Notes: generated by a model not told the origin, from the letters alone. DNA of 64,000 nucleotides from Natronosalvus caseinilyticus (GCF_017357105.1 NZ_CP071596.1:806001-870000); one strand, 5' to 3'; counted from the first letter of the stretch, positions 18,971 through 31,231 are shown. Translations and numbers: made by a program.

Positions 18971-19618
18971 ATGCGCGCAGTGCTCTTCGACATGGACGGC
19001 GTCCTCGTCGACTCCGAGGACTACTGGGTCACCCTCGAGCGTGAGGAACTCCTCCCGCAGGTCGTCCCCGACCAGGACGTCGCCGTCGCCGAGATCACCG
19101 GAATGAACTACCGCGAGATCTACGACTACCTCGACGCGGAGTACGAGACCGCGGTCTCCCGCGAGGAGTTTCTGGACCTGTTCGAAAACGCCGCCGAGAC
19201 CCTCTACCGCGACCGCGTCGCCCTCCTCGAGGGCACTCACGACCTGTTCGACGAACTTGAGGAGCGGAACGTCCCGCGAGCGATCGTCTCCTCGTCGCCC
19301 CACGACTGGATCGACGTCGTCCTCGAGCGCTTCGACCTCGAGGATCGGTTCGACGCGGTCGTCAGCGCCGAGGAGATCGACGGGCCGGGCAAGCCGGAAC
19401 CGGACGTCTTCGAGTACGCCGCGGCCGAACTCGGCGTCGAACCCGGGGAGTGCGTCGTCCTCGAGGACTCCGAGCACGGGATCCGCGCGGCGGCCCGTGC
19501 GGGGACGACCTGCATCGCCTACGAGATCGACGCTCACGACGACGTCGATTACTCGCCTGCCGACGCGGTCGTCGAAACGCCGCGAGAGATACGTGAGGCA
19601 GTCCTCGAGAGAGTCTAG
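18971..19618 (+). CDS. HAD-superfamily hydrolase (phosphoglycolate phosphatase/beta-phosphoglucomutase-like)
   Basis: A 215-residue HAD subfamily IA phosphatase or mutase. Motif I is FDMDGVLVDSEDYW (nucleophile Asp8, general acid Asp10). A helical cap follows (residues 20-95), then motif II ASSSPHDW-like (AIVSSSPHDW), motif III Lys in DGPGKPEPDVFEY, and motif IV VVLEDSEHGIRAAARAG. DMDGVLVDSE resembles beta-phosphoglucomutase and sugar-phosphatase members, but the substrate is open. The start at 18971 begins directly with the first core strand (MRAVLFDMDG); upstream in-frame codons do not match the family. Confidence 0.85.
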   Translation: MRAVLFDMDGVLVDSEDYWVTLEREELLPQVVPDQDVAVAEITGMNYREIYDYLDAEYETAVSREEFLDLFENAAETLYRDRVALLEGTHDLFDELEERNVPRAIVSSSPHDWIDVVLERFDLEDRFDAVVSAEEIDGPGKPEPDVFEYAAAELGVEPGECVVLEDSEHGIRAAARAGTTCIAYEIDAHDDVDYSPADAVVETPREIREAVLERV

Positions 19619-19711
19619 AGTACCCCTCGCTAACTAGCCTGCTGTGGTCGCTGGTACCGACACTCACTCCGGCCAGTACGTTCAAACGTCGTGAGCGTCA
19701 CTAACGGATAT

Positions 19712-20767
19712 ATGAACAGACGTCGCTATCTCGAGACGGTTGCCGCCGGCCTCGCCGTAGGCGGATTGGCTGGCTGTCTTGACGACCTCCAGGCGACCTC
19801 CAGGAGCGACGCCGATCGGACGGCCGGGAACGGCGACGGCGACGACTCCACGACCGATGGCACCGACACCAACGACGACGCCACGACCGATGGCAGCGCC
19901 GGACGCGACGAAGCCGACCGCGAGATTCGAATGGCCGCCGGACGACTGAATCGCGCCGGCGCCTCGCTTCGAGAGTCCCGTGACTCCCTCGAGGACCCCG
20001 AATCGGCCGACTACGACCCCGAGGAACCCCAGACGTTTCTCGACGAATCCCTCGAGTCGCTCGAGGCGGCCGAGGATGCCGAGCCGACCGAGGAACAACG
20101 CGCCAACATCGAGGAACTGACCGCCTACGCGGCCGTCCTCGGCCCCGCCATCGAGGTGACGGCCGTCGTCACCGACGACGGCCTCGAGGAGGAGGTCGAC
20201 CGGGTCAACGACGCCATCGTCGACGAGGACCTCGTGACGGCCCGGTCGGTCGCCGAGTCGCTGGTCGACACCTTCGCCCCCGCACAGGAGACCCTCCAGC
20301 CTGCGCTCGAGGGCGTCGAATCCCTCGATGCCGACCGACTCGCCGACCTCGCGATTACGGACCTCGCGGCCGTCGAGGACGGCATCCGGACGCTCGCGTC
20401 CGTGGTCGATTCCCTGGTCGTCCTCTCGGCGTCGCTCGTGTCCCTCGTCGCTGGCCACGAAGCGCTCGAGGAAGGGGGTAATCTGGCCGACGAAGAAGCG
20501 TTCGACGAAGCGTGTACGGCGTTCGACGATGCGGCGACGATTTACGCGGATACCGCAGCGTCGCTCGAGGACGGCCACGAGGACGCTCCCGAGGGGCTGG
20601 TCGCGTACTTCGAGACGGCGCTGTGCCAGGTCGACCACCTCGAGCAGGCGGCGGTCGCGTTCAACGAGGCGGCGAAAGCGGCCGACGACGGGGACCGAAG
20701 CACGGCCGAAGAACGGGAGGCCGACGCGGAGGAGCAACTCGGGTTGGCGGAAGCGTGTGGGGCGTAA
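19712..20767 (+). CDS. Tat-exported lipoprotein, helical, unknown function
   Basis: A 351-residue protein starting MNRRRYLETVAAGLAVGGLAGC. It has an arginine-rich Tat-like n-region, a short hydrophobic segment and a haloarchaeal lipobox (LAGC), so it should be lipid-anchored outside the membrane. A Thr/Asp-rich linker of about 50 residues follows, with a twice-repeated TTDGTDTNDDATTDGS motif. The rest is a long acidic helical bundle with regularly spaced leucines, possibly a sensor or ligand-binding domain. Found alone, with a TATA-like ACGGATATATGA just at the ATG. Function unknown. Confidence 0.75.
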   Translation: MNRRRYLETVAAGLAVGGLAGCLDDLQATSRSDADRTAGNGDGDDSTTDGTDTNDDATTDGSAGRDEADREIRMAAGRLNRAGASLRESRDSLEDPESADYDPEEPQTFLDESLESLEAAEDAEPTEEQRANIEELTAYAAVLGPAIEVTAVVTDDGLEEEVDRVNDAIVDEDLVTARSVAESLVDTFAPAQETLQPALEGVESLDADRLADLAITDLAAVEDGIRTLASVVDSLVVLSASLVSLVAGHEALEEGGNLADEEAFDEACTAFDDAATIYADTAASLEDGHEDAPEGLVAYFETALCQVDHLEQAAVAFNEAAKAADDGDRSTAEEREADAEEQLGLAEACGA

Positions 20768-20880
20768 GTAGGGCGACGTCGGAACGACCTCCGACGAGTT
20801 GTGAACGTCGGGATCGACTACGAGGAGTCGCGAACACCGGAACACCGGAACGAACGCCGATTTTCGAGTATCGGAACCGA

Positions 20881-21297
20881 CTACGACGAGTCGACCGGCC
20901 GCCCGTCCTCGGTCCGCGGGGCAACGTGATCGACATAGGCCTCGAGCGACGGTTCCTCGACGCGGACGCGAACGGCGATTTCGCCGAGTTCGTCGGGTTC
21001 GCCGACCGAGAAGTTCACGCGGCCCTCGAACGCCGCCTGCTTCTTCAGCGCAAAGTGAAACGTGTCGCCCTCGCGGCTCGAGAAGAACTCGCCACGGGCC
21101 GTGTCCAGAATCTCCTGGCGGTGGAGCTGTTCGGAGAAGTGCTCCATGGAGTGGACCGTCGCTGACACCTCGCCGAACCGTTCGTCGGGTTCGGCGTTCG
21201 GGAACAGGTTCCTGATGGCGTCTTCGACCCGGCTCGTGACCTCTGTGTCGTTGACGGGGGCGGTGATCTCGACGTCGACGCGGTAGAGCGTGCTCAT
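20881..21297 (-). CDS. UPF0201 family RNA-binding-like protein
   Basis: A 138-residue protein of the archaeal UPF0201 (DUF54) family, whose fold resembles RNA-binding domains. It starts MSTLYRVDVEITAPVNDTEV and includes SMEHFSEQLHRQEILDTARG and TFHFALKKQAAFEGRVNF, both conserved. It lies 1 nt downstream of the UPF0200 gene, the usual archaeal pairing, so the two are co-transcribed. Function is not established; the pairing suggests a nucleotide- or RNA-linked role. Confidence 0.85.
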   Translation of the reverse strand: MSTLYRVDVEITAPVNDTEVTSRVEDAIRNLFPNAEPDERFGEVSATVHSMEHFSEQLHRQEILDTARGEFFSSREGDTFHFALKKQAAFEGRVNFSVGEPDELGEIAVRVRVEEPSLEAYVDHVAPRTEDGRPVDSS

Positions 21298-21298
21298 A

Positions 21299-21967
21299 TC
21301 AGGATTCGGACTCGAGGGTCGGTTCGGTATCTTCGACGTTTTCGGCGTCCTCGGCGTTTTCGACGTCTTCGATAGCGTCGCCCACCTCGAGTTCCTCGAT
21401 GGCCTCGTCGCTGCTCCCTTCGGCCGCCGCATCGAGCACCTCGCTAATCTGCGACCGAAACGCCTCGAGGCTCTCCGTGTTCTCGACGACGACGTCCGCA
21501 CGCGCCATCGCGTCGTCCATGCCGAAACCGCGTTCGCGCTCGTCCCGGGCCTCGAGCCCCTCGCCGCCGTCGTCCTCGTCGGCGTCTCGCCCGCGGTCGA
21601 CGACGCGTTCGCGACGGATTTCGAAGGGGGCCTCGATGCTCACGAGCGTGAAGGCCTCGCCGAAGCGCTCCTCGAAGACGTCGACCTCCGTCCCGGATCG
21701 AATGCCGTCGACGAGGACGCCTTCGTGGTCCTCGAGGCGGTCTTCGAGCATCGGGAGGGAGCGTTCGGCGATGGCGGCGGGGCCGTTCTCCTCTCGTAGT
21801 GCTTGGGCGACCGTCCCGTGGCCCTTGCTGGGGTCGAGTCCCCTGTCGGCGGTTTCCTGTCGAACCACGTCGCCCATCGTGACGACCGGGATTCCTCGCT
21901 CGCGGGCGACCGTCGCGGCCTCGCCCTTGCCGCTTCCCGGGAGTCCGACGGTTCCGATAACGTACAT
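21299..21967 (-). CDS. UPF0200 family P-loop nucleotide kinase-like protein
   Basis: A 222-residue P-loop protein like archaeal UPF0200 (MJ1399-type), distantly related to adenylate and dephospho-CoA kinases. The Walker A motif is GLPGSGKGE (residues 8-16), followed by VVTMGDVVRQE and VDGIRSGTEVDVFEERFG. The last ~45 residues are an acidic tail with repeated DVENAEDAENVEDTE units that look like internal slippage and are not part of the kinase fold. It is coupled to UPF0201 downstream. The substrate is unknown. Confidence 0.85.
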   Translation of the reverse strand: MYVIGTVGLPGSGKGEAATVARERGIPVVTMGDVVRQETADRGLDPSKGHGTVAQALREENGPAAIAERSLPMLEDRLEDHEGVLVDGIRSGTEVDVFEERFGEAFTLVSIEAPFEIRRERVVDRGRDADEDDGGEGLEARDERERGFGMDDAMARADVVVENTESLEAFRSQISEVLDAAAEGSSDEAIEELEVGDAIEDVENAEDAENVEDTEPTLESES

Positions 21968-22096
21968 CGGGTGCGAGTACAGGCGACGTGTGCATAAGGG
22001 CTGTGTCTCGCGAGCGGCGACGAACACTTCGACCAATCGTGTTGACATTCCTATACTATCGGTGGGTATTTATCCCTGCATTTAGTAGCGGGCCGT

Positions 22097-23020
22097 ATGA
22101 ACGCAATCGAGGTCACGAACGTCACGAAGCGATTCGGTGACGTTACCGCCCTGAACGACCTCTCGCTGACCGTCGAAGACGGCGAAATCTTCGGCTTCCT
22201 GGGGCCGAACGGAGCCGGCAAGTCGACGACGATCAACCTCCTCCTCGACTTCATCCGGCCGACCGACGGCACCGTCTCCGTGCTCGGCATGGACGCCCAG
22301 AAAGACAGCAAGGCGATCAGACAGCGCCTCGGCGTCCTCCCCGAGGGGTTCACGACCTACGACCGCCTCACCGGCCGTCAGCACCTCGAGTTCGCCATCG
22401 AGTCCAAGGACGCGACCGAGGAACCGGACCTGTTGTTCGAGCGCGTCGGCCTCACTCCGGAGGAAGGCGACCGCAAGGCCGGCGGTTACTCGAAGGGGAT
22501 GTCCCAGCGACTCCTGTTCGCGATGGCCCTCGTCGGCGACCCGGACATGCTGATCCTCGACGAGCCCTCCACCGGGCTGGACCCCAACGGCGCCCGCGAG
22601 ATGCGCCAGCTCATCCGCGAGGAGAACGACCGCGGGACGACCATCTTCTTCTCGAGTCACATCTTAGAGCAGGTCGAAGCGGTCTGTGACCGCGTCGGAA
22701 TCATCCGGAACGGCGAGATGGTCGCCGTCGACAGCGTCGAGGGACTTCGCGACTCCGTCTCGACGGCCAGCCAGCTGCGTATCGAGGCCGACCGGATCAC
22801 CGAACCCGCCATCGAGGCCGTCCGGGCCCTCGAAGGGGTCGAACGCGCCGAGGTTCTCGAATCCGGTTCGGACGGAGCGGTCGTCGCCGTCGAGACGACG
22901 GGCTCGAAGACGGCGGTGCTCGGCGCACTCGAGGACGCTGGGATCGTCGTCGAGGACTTCTCGACGGAGGAGGCGTCGCTCGAGGACGTCTTCCAGCGGT
23001 ACACGGAGGTGACGGCATGA
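22097..23020 (+). CDS. ABC transporter ATP-binding protein
   Basis: A 307-residue ABC ATPase of the CcmA/NatA (ABC-2 exporter) type. Walker A is GPNGAGKST (residues 36-44), the signature is GYSKGMSQR, Walker B is MLILDEPSTGLDP and the switch histidine is in SSHILEQ. A C-terminal ~80-residue domain is typical of exporters. It pairs with the permease at 23067. Normally such genes overlap by 4 nt. Here a 50-bp duplication separates them. The substrate is unknown. Confidence 0.9.
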   Translation: MNAIEVTNVTKRFGDVTALNDLSLTVEDGEIFGFLGPNGAGKSTTINLLLDFIRPTDGTVSVLGMDAQKDSKAIRQRLGVLPEGFTTYDRLTGRQHLEFAIESKDATEEPDLLFERVGLTPEEGDRKAGGYSKGMSQRLLFAMALVGDPDMLILDEPSTGLDPNGAREMRQLIREENDRGTTIFFSSHILEQVEAVCDRVGIIRNGEMVAVDSVEGLRDSVSTASQLRIEADRITEPAIEAVRALEGVERAEVLESGSDGAVVAVETTGSKTAVLGALEDAGIVVEDFSTEEASLEDVFQRYTEVTA

Positions 23021-23085
23021 GCGTCACGGCCGTCGTCAGAACGGTCGTCAGAACGGAGGTGACGGCATGAGCGTTACGGCCATCG
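23003..23085 (+). repeat. Tandem duplication with 50-nt period across the ABC ATPase/permease junction
   Basis: The stretch ACGGAGGTGACGGCATGAGC at 23003 recurs at 23053 with similar sequence on both sides (two or three mismatches over about 33 nt). The first copy contains the ATPase stop with an overlapping ATG that now leads to a 17-codon dead-end frame. The second copy contains the real permease start with its GGAGGTGA ribosome-binding site. Confidence 0.85.
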
Positions 23086-23933
23086 TCCGGAAGGACTTCC
23101 GGGACGGCATCCGCTCGCGCCTGCTGTGGGCGCTGATGGCGCTGTTCTTGCTCTCGATGGGCGGATTCACTTACGTCGCCACCCGCGGGTTCCAGGGACA
23201 GTCGGGTGACTCGGGCGTCGCACTGTTCGGGTTGCTCGGGCTCTCCGTGGTCCTCGCAATCGTCTTCCTCGTACCGCTGACCGGCCTCGTGGTGAGCATC
23301 AAATCCATCGTTCGCGAACGGGAACTCGGGAGCATCCGCATCCTTCTCTCGTTGCCTCACACCCGTCAGGAAGTCATTATCGGCAAGTTCATCGGTCGCG
23401 CTGGCCTGCTGACCGCTGCGATCCTCGCCGGGTTCGTCCCAGCGGCGATCATCATGTTCGCCCAGACCGGCGAGTTGCCGTTCTTCGAGTACGTCGCACT
23501 GGTGTTCGTGACGATCTGCTTCGGCGTCGTCTTCGTTGCCATCGGCCTCAGCGTGTCGGCGTTTACCAGCACCGAGACCCGCGCCACCATCGGCGGCGTC
23601 GGCGCCTTCTTCCTGCTGTACTTCTGGCAGGGCCTGTTCGGGTACGTCAACGGGCGCCTCGAGTTGTTCTCGGGCGACCTGTTGCTCTTCATCCAGCGCT
23701 TCGACCTGTTCGTCGTCTTCCTGGATTCGCTGATGGCGCTGCTCTCGCTCCAGCACGACATCCCGAACACGTCGTTCGTCGGCGGTCAGCTCATCGTCGA
23801 GAATCCGGAAGCGGTCGATGCGGTCTCCCAGCCGTTCTACCTCCAGCACTGGTTCGCGTTCGTGATCCTCGCGCTCTGGATCGCGGTTCCGCTCGCGATC
23901 GGGTACGCCCGGTTCGAAAAGATCGACCTGTAG
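23067..23933 (+). CDS. ABC-2 type transporter permease
   Basis: A 288-residue integral membrane protein with about six hydrophobic segments (for example LLWALMALFLLSMGGFTYVA, VVLAIVFLVPLTGLVVSI and the C-terminal HWFAFVILALWIAVPLAIGY). An amphipathic N-terminus (VTAIVRKDFRDGIRS) and SIVRERELGSIRILLSLP after the second span are typical of ABC-2/NosY-like permeases. It acts with the ATPase just upstream. A GGAGGTGA Shine-Dalgarno lies 6 nt before the start, duplicated from the ATPase end. Confidence 0.88.
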   Translation: MSVTAIVRKDFRDGIRSRLLWALMALFLLSMGGFTYVATRGFQGQSGDSGVALFGLLGLSVVLAIVFLVPLTGLVVSIKSIVRERELGSIRILLSLPHTRQEVIIGKFIGRAGLLTAAILAGFVPAAIIMFAQTGELPFFEYVALVFVTICFGVVFVAIGLSVSAFTSTETRATIGGVGAFFLLYFWQGLFGYVNGRLELFSGDLLLFIQRFDLFVVFLDSLMALLSLQHDIPNTSFVGGQLIVENPEAVDAVSQPFYLQHWFAFVILALWIAVPLAIGYARFEKIDL

Positions 23934-24000
23934 CGCCGTTCCTGACACCCATCGACCGTCTTTCACCCTCTCGAACCCTCGTCGCGAGTCTCCGGCCGAA

Positions 24001-26608
<2,608 letters not shown>

Positions 26609-26919
26609 ACTCGAAGTAACAGACGATTCGTCAAGTATCGCCCGGTCTCGGCACGGCTATGACTATCGAGGGTCGACCCTTTCAGCGCGACCATCCACCG
26701 GTTGGGCGTTTCGGCCGGCTCGACGGGAGTGTATAGCTGCCAGCCGGATGGAGAGTGATATCGAACTCGAGCACTCGACGCCGAAGCCATCGTCGACGCG
26801 CTGGCGGACGCCGGCGACGGCGCGACGAACGCGGAGCTCGTAGCCTATTCAATATCTGTGTACGACTTGCATAGATATTGTGGACAAATTATTAGTAGCT
26901 GTTTCACAACGAGTCACGT
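26609..26919. promoter_or_regulatory. Promoter region upstream of the aminotransferase, with an inverted repeat
   Basis: No gene seen. The last 70 nt before the aminotransferase ATG are AT-rich. An 8-bp inverted repeat, CAATATCT (26850-26857) and AGATATTG (26873-26880), is separated by 15 nt; a TATA-like ACAAATTATTAGTAG follows at about 26883. The repeat sits where an archaeal activator would bind, just upstream of BRE/TATA. Confidence 0.5.
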
Positions 26920-28302
26920 ATGACGGCAGGACCGCCGATCGCCGACCTTCACTTCGACGACGCACCGGACGTTGATTCCGTTCCTGGGCCGAAAACCCGG
27001 TCCCTGCTCGAGAAACAGCGGGAAATAGACAGTAGCGCGGTCGCGTATCCCAACGACATTCCGATCGCGTTCGAGGAGGGCAAGGGGGCGACGGTCCGCG
27101 ACGCCGACGGCAACACGTACATCGATCTCTTCGCGGGGATCGGCGTGCTCAACGTCGGCCACGCCAATCCCTACGTGCTCGAGGCCGTGCACGAGCAGGC
27201 CGACAAATTCGTCCACACGGTCGACTTCCCGACCGAGGCCCGACTCGAGTTGATCGAGAAGCTCGACGAAATCGCCCCGGACGGCCTGCAGGGCCAGAAC
27301 AAGGTCGTCTTCGGCGGTCCGACGGGGAGCGACGCCATCGAGGCGTCGATCAAACTCGCGAAGTACAACACCGGCGGCGACGGCCTCATCGCTTTCCGTG
27401 GGGCGTACCACGGCGCGACGACTGGCGCGATGAGCGTCACCTCGAACAAGAAGTTCAAGGGCCACTACACGCCCCTGCTCGCGGACGTCGTCCACGCGCC
27501 GTATCCCCACCCCTTCCGCCAGGACAAGACGCCCGACGAGGCGGTCGACCACGCGCTTGAGGAGGTCCAGGCGATCGTCGAGGACCCCTACGGGGGACTG
27601 GCCAACCCGGCCGGGATCATCGTCGAGCCGATCCAGGGCGAGGGCGGCATCGTCACGCCGCCGGCGGGGTTCCTGCAGGGGGTACGCGACATTGCCGACG
27701 ACAACGACGTCGTGCTGGTCTTCGACGAGATCCAGAGCGGGCTCGGCCGCACAGGTCAGTGGTGGGCCTGCGACTGGGAGGGCGTCACCCCGGACGCGAT
27801 GACTTCCGCCAAAGCCCTCGGCGGGGCGGGATTCCCGCTGTCGGCGACCATCTACCACGAGGACCTCGACACCTGGGGATCGGGCGACCACGCTGGCACC
27901 TACCGCGGCCACGTCGTGGGAATGCGCGCCGGAACCCGCGCCATTGAGTACATCCAGGAACACGATCTCCTGACCCACGCTCGAGACCTCGGCGAGTACA
28001 TCCAGGGTCGACTCCTGGAGGCGGCCGCAGAAACGGATCGACTGGCCGACGTCCGCGGGAAGGGACTGTTCATCGGTGCCGAATTCGTCGACGCGGACGG
28101 CGCGCCGGACGGCGATCTCGTCGATGCGATCCAGACCTACTGTTTCGAACGCGGCGTCCTCGTCTGGACGGCCGGTCGCCACGGCAACGTCCTGCGGTTC
28201 CTCCCGCCGCTCGTCCTCACCCACGACCTGGCCGAGACGGCGCTCGACGTCGTCGTGGACGCGACCGAACACGTGACTGAGGAGGCGAAACGGACGGCCT
28301 GA
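26920..28302 (+). CDS. Class III aminotransferase, probably diaminobutyrate-type (DoeD-like)
   Basis: A 460-residue PLP enzyme. The PLP lysine is K298 in [14 protein letters not shown], the cofactor aspartate is in [13 protein letters not shown], and the phosphate-binding loop is [16 protein letters not shown]. That loop and the downstream [18 protein letters not shown] resemble L-2,4-diaminobutyrate:2-oxoglutarate 4-aminotransferases. In ectoine catabolism such an enzyme (DoeD) converts diaminobutyrate to aspartate semialdehyde. It starts a plus-strand run with RidA and an M20 amidohydrolase. The specific substrate is inferred from context; class III enzymes are promiscuous. Confidence 0.8.
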   Translation: MTAGPPIADLHFDDAPDVDSVPGPKTRSLLEKQREIDSSAVAYPNDIPIAFEEGKGATVRDADGNTYIDLFAGIGVLNVGHANPYVLEAVHEQADKFVHTVDFPTEARLELIEKLDEIAPDGLQGQNKVVFGGPTGSDAIEASIKLAKYNTGGDGLIAFRGAYHGATTGAMSVTSNKKFKGHYTPLLADVVHAPYPHPFRQDKTPDEAVDHALEEVQAIVEDPYGGLANPAGIIVEPIQGEGGIVTPPAGFLQGVRDIADDNDVVLVFDEIQSGLGRTGQWWACDWEGVTPDAMTSAKALGGAGFPLSATIYHEDLDTWGSGDHAGTYRGHVVGMRAGTRAIEYIQEHDLLTHARDLGEYIQGRLLEAAAETDRLADVRGKGLFIGAEFVDADGAPDGDLVDAIQTYCFERGVLVWTAGRHGNVLRFLPPLVLTHDLAETALDVVVDATEHVTEEAKRTA

Positions 28303-28317
28303 GCCGACGTTCGAACC

Positions 28318-28707
28318 ATGTCCGACACCACCCCACTCGAGACCGATGGCGCACCGAGCAGCAACAATCCCTACTCGCAGGGCGTTCTGGCCGGCGACAC
28401 CCTGTACGTCTCCGGCTACAGCCCGGTCGACCCGGATACCGGCGAGGTCGTAGACGGCGACATCGAAGCGCAGACAGAGCGCGTGCTCGAGAACGTCGCT
28501 GCCGTGGTCGAGGCGGCCGGCGGCGACGGCCTTGACGACGTCGTGAAGGTGACGGTTTACCTGACCGACCTCGAGGACTACGACCGGGTCAACGAGGCCT
28601 ACGGCGCACGGTTCGGCGAAGAACCCCCGGCACGCGTCTGTGTCGAGGTCTCGAGACTGCCAGACGACGTTCGAATCGAGATGGACGCGGTCGCGTTCCT
28701 CGGCTGA
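28318..28707 (+). CDS. ridA: RidA family enamine/imine deaminase
   Basis: A 129-residue RidA protein with the classical features: NNPYSQGVLAGDTLYVSG at the N-terminus, VVKVTVYLTDLEDYDRVNEAYG and the active-site arginine in PARVCVEVSRLPDDVRIEMD. It removes reactive 2-aminoacrylate-type intermediates formed by PLP dehydratases. The 15-nt gap after the aminotransferase shows an operon. In this island the threonine-dehydratase-like enzyme at 34846 would generate such intermediates, so the two fit together. Confidence 0.9.
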   Translation: MSDTTPLETDGAPSSNNPYSQGVLAGDTLYVSGYSPVDPDTGEVVDGDIEAQTERVLENVAAVVEAAGGDGLDDVVKVTVYLTDLEDYDRVNEAYGARFGEEPPARVCVEVSRLPDDVRIEMDAVAFLG

Positions 28708-28825
28708 GGTAGAAGGGCCGTCCCCTTTTCCCCGGCCCGGCGTCAGTCGGCTACACCGATGACGCGTAACTAGTATACGATTATCGATCACGATTAAGTA
28801 GTTCCCGCGCTTACATCCGGCACGA

Positions 28826-30106
28826 ATGTCCTACGACGTGCGACACAGGCTGGCCGACCTTCGGCAGGCGTTTCACCGCCATCCGGAACCCGGCTGGCGC
28901 GAGTTCCGAACGACCGCGCGCGTCGTCGACGAACTCGAGCGGCTCGACGTCGACGACCTCGCCGTCGGTCGCGAGGCGCTCTCGACTGCCGACCGGATGG
29001 CCGTGCCAGACGAGGCGGACCTGGAGCCCTGGCTCGAGCGCGCTCGCGAGGCCGGCGTTCGCGAGGACCTCCTCGAGCGCACCGCGGGCGGGCACACCGG
29101 CGTCGTCGCGACCCTCGAGCGGGGCGAGGGGCCGACCGTCGGTTTGCGCGTCGATCTCGACGCCATCTCGATGGCGGAGTCGTCGGCCGAGGATCATCGC
29201 CCCGCCACGGACGGGTTCCGCTCGGAACACGAGGGGTACATGCACGCCTGCGGGCACGACGCCCACATCGCAATCGCGCTGGGGACCGTCGAAGCGGTGA
29301 AAGACAGCGACTTCTCGGGGACGCTGAAGGTGTTCTTCCAGCCCGCCGAGGAGATCTCGGGCGGCGGCAAGGCGATGGCCGAGGGCGGCTACCTCGACGA
29401 CGTCGACTATCTACTGGCGATCCACGTCGGCCTCGACCACCCGACGGGGGAGGTCGTTGCGGGCATCGAGAAACCCCTGGCGATGGCCCACCTGACCGCG
29501 ACGTTCGAGGGCGCCAGCGCCCACGCCGGGAAGGCGCCCAACGAGGGGGGCAACGCGATGCAGGCGGCGGCGACGGCGATTCAGAACGCGTACGCGATTC
29601 CCCGCCACAGCGACGGCATGACCCGCGTCAACGTCGGCCGCATCGAGGGCGGCACCGCGAGCAACGTCATCGCCGAAGAGATCACGATCGAGGCTGAGGT
29701 CCGCGGCGAGACGACGGGCCTGATGGAGTACATGCGGACGGAACTCGAGCGCGTCTGCTACGCCGCTGCGGAGATGCACGACTGCGACGTCACGCTGCGG
29801 GTCATCAGCGAGTCGCCGTGTGCGGACAGCCATCCGGCGTTGCGGGATCTCGTCGGGCGCATTGCTCGCGAGGTCGACGGCGTCGAACGCGTCGTTCCCA
29901 CGACCGAGTTCGGCGTCAGCGAGGACGTCACGTACCTGATGGAGCGCGTCCAGGAAAACGGCGGGCTGGCGTCGTACCTCGTCGTCGGCACCGACCACCC
30001 CACCAGTCACCACACGCCGACGTTCGACGTCGACGACGCCTCCCTCGAGATCGGCGTCTCGGTGCTAGCCGAGACGGCTGTCGAACTGTCAAAGCGGCGG
30101 GTCTGA
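28826..30106 (+). CDS. M20 family amidohydrolase (first copy), candidate N-acetyl-diaminobutyrate deacetylase
   Basis: A 426-residue M20D amidohydrolase (AbgA/HipO type) that cleaves amide bonds of N-acylated amino acids with two metals. Metal ligands lie in HACGHDAH (residues 140-147) and in FFQPAEEISGGG. The dimerisation domain starts near MAHLTATFEGASAHAGKAP. The C-terminus has DHPTSHHTPTFDVD with the last ligand histidine. About 60% of residues match the second copy at 36069, with near-identical DNA in patches. In the ectoine pathway, N-acetyl-diaminobutyrate must be deacetylated; this is a good candidate, since no DoeB homologue is here. Confidence 0.8.
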   Translation: MSYDVRHRLADLRQAFHRHPEPGWREFRTTARVVDELERLDVDDLAVGREALSTADRMAVPDEADLEPWLERAREAGVREDLLERTAGGHTGVVATLERGEGPTVGLRVDLDAISMAESSAEDHRPATDGFRSEHEGYMHACGHDAHIAIALGTVEAVKDSDFSGTLKVFFQPAEEISGGGKAMAEGGYLDDVDYLLAIHVGLDHPTGEVVAGIEKPLAMAHLTATFEGASAHAGKAPNEGGNAMQAAATAIQNAYAIPRHSDGMTRVNVGRIEGGTASNVIAEEITIEAEVRGETTGLMEYMRTELERVCYAAAEMHDCDVTLRVISESPCADSHPALRDLVGRIAREVDGVERVVPTTEFGVSEDVTYLMERVQENGGLASYLVVGTDHPTSHHTPTFDVDDASLEIGVSVLAETAVELSKRRV

Positions 30107-30193
30107 CGGTAGCTCTCGTCGTCGGAGCTGTTCGACTCCCGTCACGTTCTCGGGAACGGAAACGTTAATTCGCGGCCAGCCTGTGTGTCACGT

Positions 30194-30841
30194 ATGAGCC
30201 AGGACGACGTGCCGGAGTCCCTCCGACCGGCGGCAGACGCGGATCGCCCACGCGGGATTCTCACGCCTTCCGACCGCGACTTCCTGCTCGGCCGGAAGAC
30301 CGACTACACCGACCACTCGAGGAAACAGAAGCGAAACCGGATCCGCCGTCGGGTTCGGAACGCGATTCTCGACTTCAGCATCCTCTTCGACTATCTGGAA
30401 GAACGCGACCTCGAGACGGTGTTCGATCCCGACGACGAGGACCGGGACGCCTACACCCAGGGGATCACCGACGTGCTCGCCTTTTTGCACCTGGGAACGA
30501 TGGGCTATCACACGCCGTTCAAGGACATGCTCTCGGAGGGTGTCGGCAAGGCCGAACAGCGACTGGCCGGGTCGAACTACCGGATGGTCAACGTCGAGTT
30601 CAACGTCGAACCGGTCGGCCAGATCGACGTCGACGCGGTGATCGAGAAACTCGAGAACGAGGAGTTCGCTCAGCTCACCGACGAGGAACTTCGTGCGTTC
30701 GTCCGGCTGTTGACGATGTCCGAGGGATTCTCGCCGGAGACGGCCCGCGAGGAGATCAAGGATCGCGTCGACGAGTTCGCCGAGCGAGTGGCCGAGAGTG
30801 CCGAGGCTCGAGAGCGGACGCTCGAGGAACTGACGAATTGA
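30194..30841 (+). CDS. Conserved haloarchaeal protein of unknown function
   Basis: A 215-residue, very hydrophilic helical protein. The segment RGILTPSDRDFLLGRKTDYT and the following RNRIRRRVRNAILDFSILFDYL form a recurring haloarchaeal signature whose function I do not know. The C-terminal half (about 120-215) is acidic and helical, possibly a coiled coil. ATG 30194 follows a GTG at 30185. It has its own gap of 87 nt after the amidohydrolase, so a link to the catabolic genes is not shown. It may be a DNA-binding or regulatory protein given the basic N-terminal patch. Confidence 0.6.
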   Translation: MSQDDVPESLRPAADADRPRGILTPSDRDFLLGRKTDYTDHSRKQKRNRIRRRVRNAILDFSILFDYLEERDLETVFDPDDEDRDAYTQGITDVLAFLHLGTMGYHTPFKDMLSEGVGKAEQRLAGSNYRMVNVEFNVEPVGQIDVDAVIEKLENEEFAQLTDEELRAFVRLLTMSEGFSPETAREEIKDRVDEFAERVAESAEARERTLEELTN

Positions 30842-31231
30842 CGAACTGGCGACCGCTGACGAACCGACGAACTGACGGCCGCTAACAGCCGCTGACGACC
30901 ACCCGCCAGCCCGAATTCTGTTCAGCCCACGCTCGACCGACGATCCGTCGCGTATTCAGATTACAGGTTCCCAGAACGCCGCTTTCCGTGAATGTGGGCA
31001 ATTTCTCGACCGATCGGTGTTTTCAGAACGCCTGTGGCGAAAATAGTCTCGAACCAGGGGCCGCTCGAGCCAACGTCAAATAAACGCAATCTGTAGATAG
31101 GCTGTGAGAGTGAGAAACACTTATTGTATACGGCGTAAATGGTAGCGGTATGCCAACACGAAGCATGGCAAATTGTGGGTGGAGGCTCAACCGACCAGTG
31201 AGCTGTCGCTCGGTTTGGGGGGTGAGTGGGG
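30842..31231 (+). promoter_or_regulatory. Leader region of the BCCT transporter with a 29-codon upstream ORF
   Basis: The first 60 nt (30833-30895) carry imperfect direct repeats of GACGAACTGRCGRCCGCT. A TATA-like CTTATTGTATACGG lies at about 31121. An ATG at 31150 opens a 29-codon frame (starting MPTRSMANCGWRLN) whose TGA (31237-31239) overlaps the transporter ATG (31232) by 8 nt. Such an arrangement could couple or attenuate translation. Nothing else is seen. Confidence 0.4.
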
